Shown here one piece after another: positions 5,845 to 5,997 of a DNA stretch of 5,997 nucleotides (positions are counted from its first letter, which is position 1; each line of letters starts with the position of its first letter). This DNA comes from PALSA-1355 sp035496575. GTDB taxonomy: Bacteria; Planctomycetota; Planctomycetia; Pirellulales; PALSA-1355. The translations under genes were made by a program, and so were the position numbers. Under the pieces are notes generated by a model. That model was not told the origin of the DNA and did not search any database. It saw only the letters and a program-made list of their open reading frames with translations. The stretch lies in the NCBI GenBank assembly GCA_035496575.1, contig DATJEN010000157.1:1-5997 (forward strand). The letters run 5' to 3'.

Positions 5845-5997
5845 CTAGCGGTCGGCCGGGGCGGAGCGCGACGATTGGCGGACGGCAGGCCCTCGGGGGT
5901 CTTGCCGCATGCCGCCGGCCTGGCGAGTCGGCCAGCGGCTCGGTCCCATGGCTTGGATCTCCTCGGCGGTGGCCTGTCGCACTTTGCCGTCCTCGCG
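5845..5997 (-). CDS. C-terminal end of an unidentified gene, 5' part outside the window
   Basis: A minus-strand frame is open from the right edge to a TAG at 5847-5845 and gives 50 residues, beginning REDGKVRQATAEEIQAMG and ending in an arginine-, proline- and serine-rich tail. The first 17 codons have strongly G/C-rich third positions like the neighbouring genes and a normal residue mix, so this is probably the true end of a protein. The tail looks disordered. No family can be assigned. A second minus-strand frame is also open here but reads less like protein. The gene lies on the same strand as the 561-residue protein gene, 155 bp upstream of its start. Confidence 0.4.
   Translation of the reverse strand, partial: REDGKVRQATAEEIQAMGPSRWPTRQAGGMRQDPRGPAVRQSSRSAPADR

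Noticed and set aside
1092..5997. All minus-strand genes as one defence island or new multi-gene system
   Set aside because: hisS is a housekeeping gene in the middle, the gaps are 80-160 bp with possible separate signals, and no known defence, integrase or toxin domain is visible.

Overview
The window looks like chromosomal DNA from a planctomycete, probably of the Pirellulales type. It is GC-rich, its genes have G/C-rich third codon positions, and one gene carries the HYExAFE signature that I remember as typical of planctomycetes. The lineage call rests on these resemblances, not on a search. The content reads as mostly housekeeping or conserved genes, with no clear phage, transposase, tRNA, rRNA or CRISPR.

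Layout. On the plus strand, positions 1-1060 hold the 3' part of an ExbB/TolQ/MotA-type proton-channel gene followed by an ExbD/TolR gene: an inner-membrane energy-transducing pair. From about 1090 to the right edge everything is on the minus strand and converges on exbD. Read in its own direction (right to left) this strand holds: the C-terminal end of an unidentified gene (5997-5845); a 561-residue coiled-coil protein with four FSLD-type repeats and a PD-(D/E)XK nuclease-like domain (5689-4004); a YkgJ-type cysteine-cluster metal-binding protein (3898-3455); histidyl-tRNA synthetase (3332-2064, with coding similarity continuing to about 3389); a HYExAFE-family protein with its own PD-(D/E)XK-like motif (1979-1377); and a 91-residue small membrane protein (1367-1092). 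The stop codon of the HYExAFE gene is part of the Shine-Dalgarno sequence of the small membrane gene, so those two are very probably translated together. The other minus-strand genes are separated by about 80-160 bp and need not be one operon.

The points most worth a second look are these. First, hisS has lost, or never had, a usual start codon: its conserved N-terminus reads on upstream of the first ATG to an in-frame TGA with no ATG, GTG or TTG between. Second, the 561-residue protein joins regular SALxR repeats to an intact-looking nuclease core and has no role that I know of. Third, the window holds two unrelated PD-(D/E)XK-like proteins on one strand. I see no convincing multi-gene defence or other new system.
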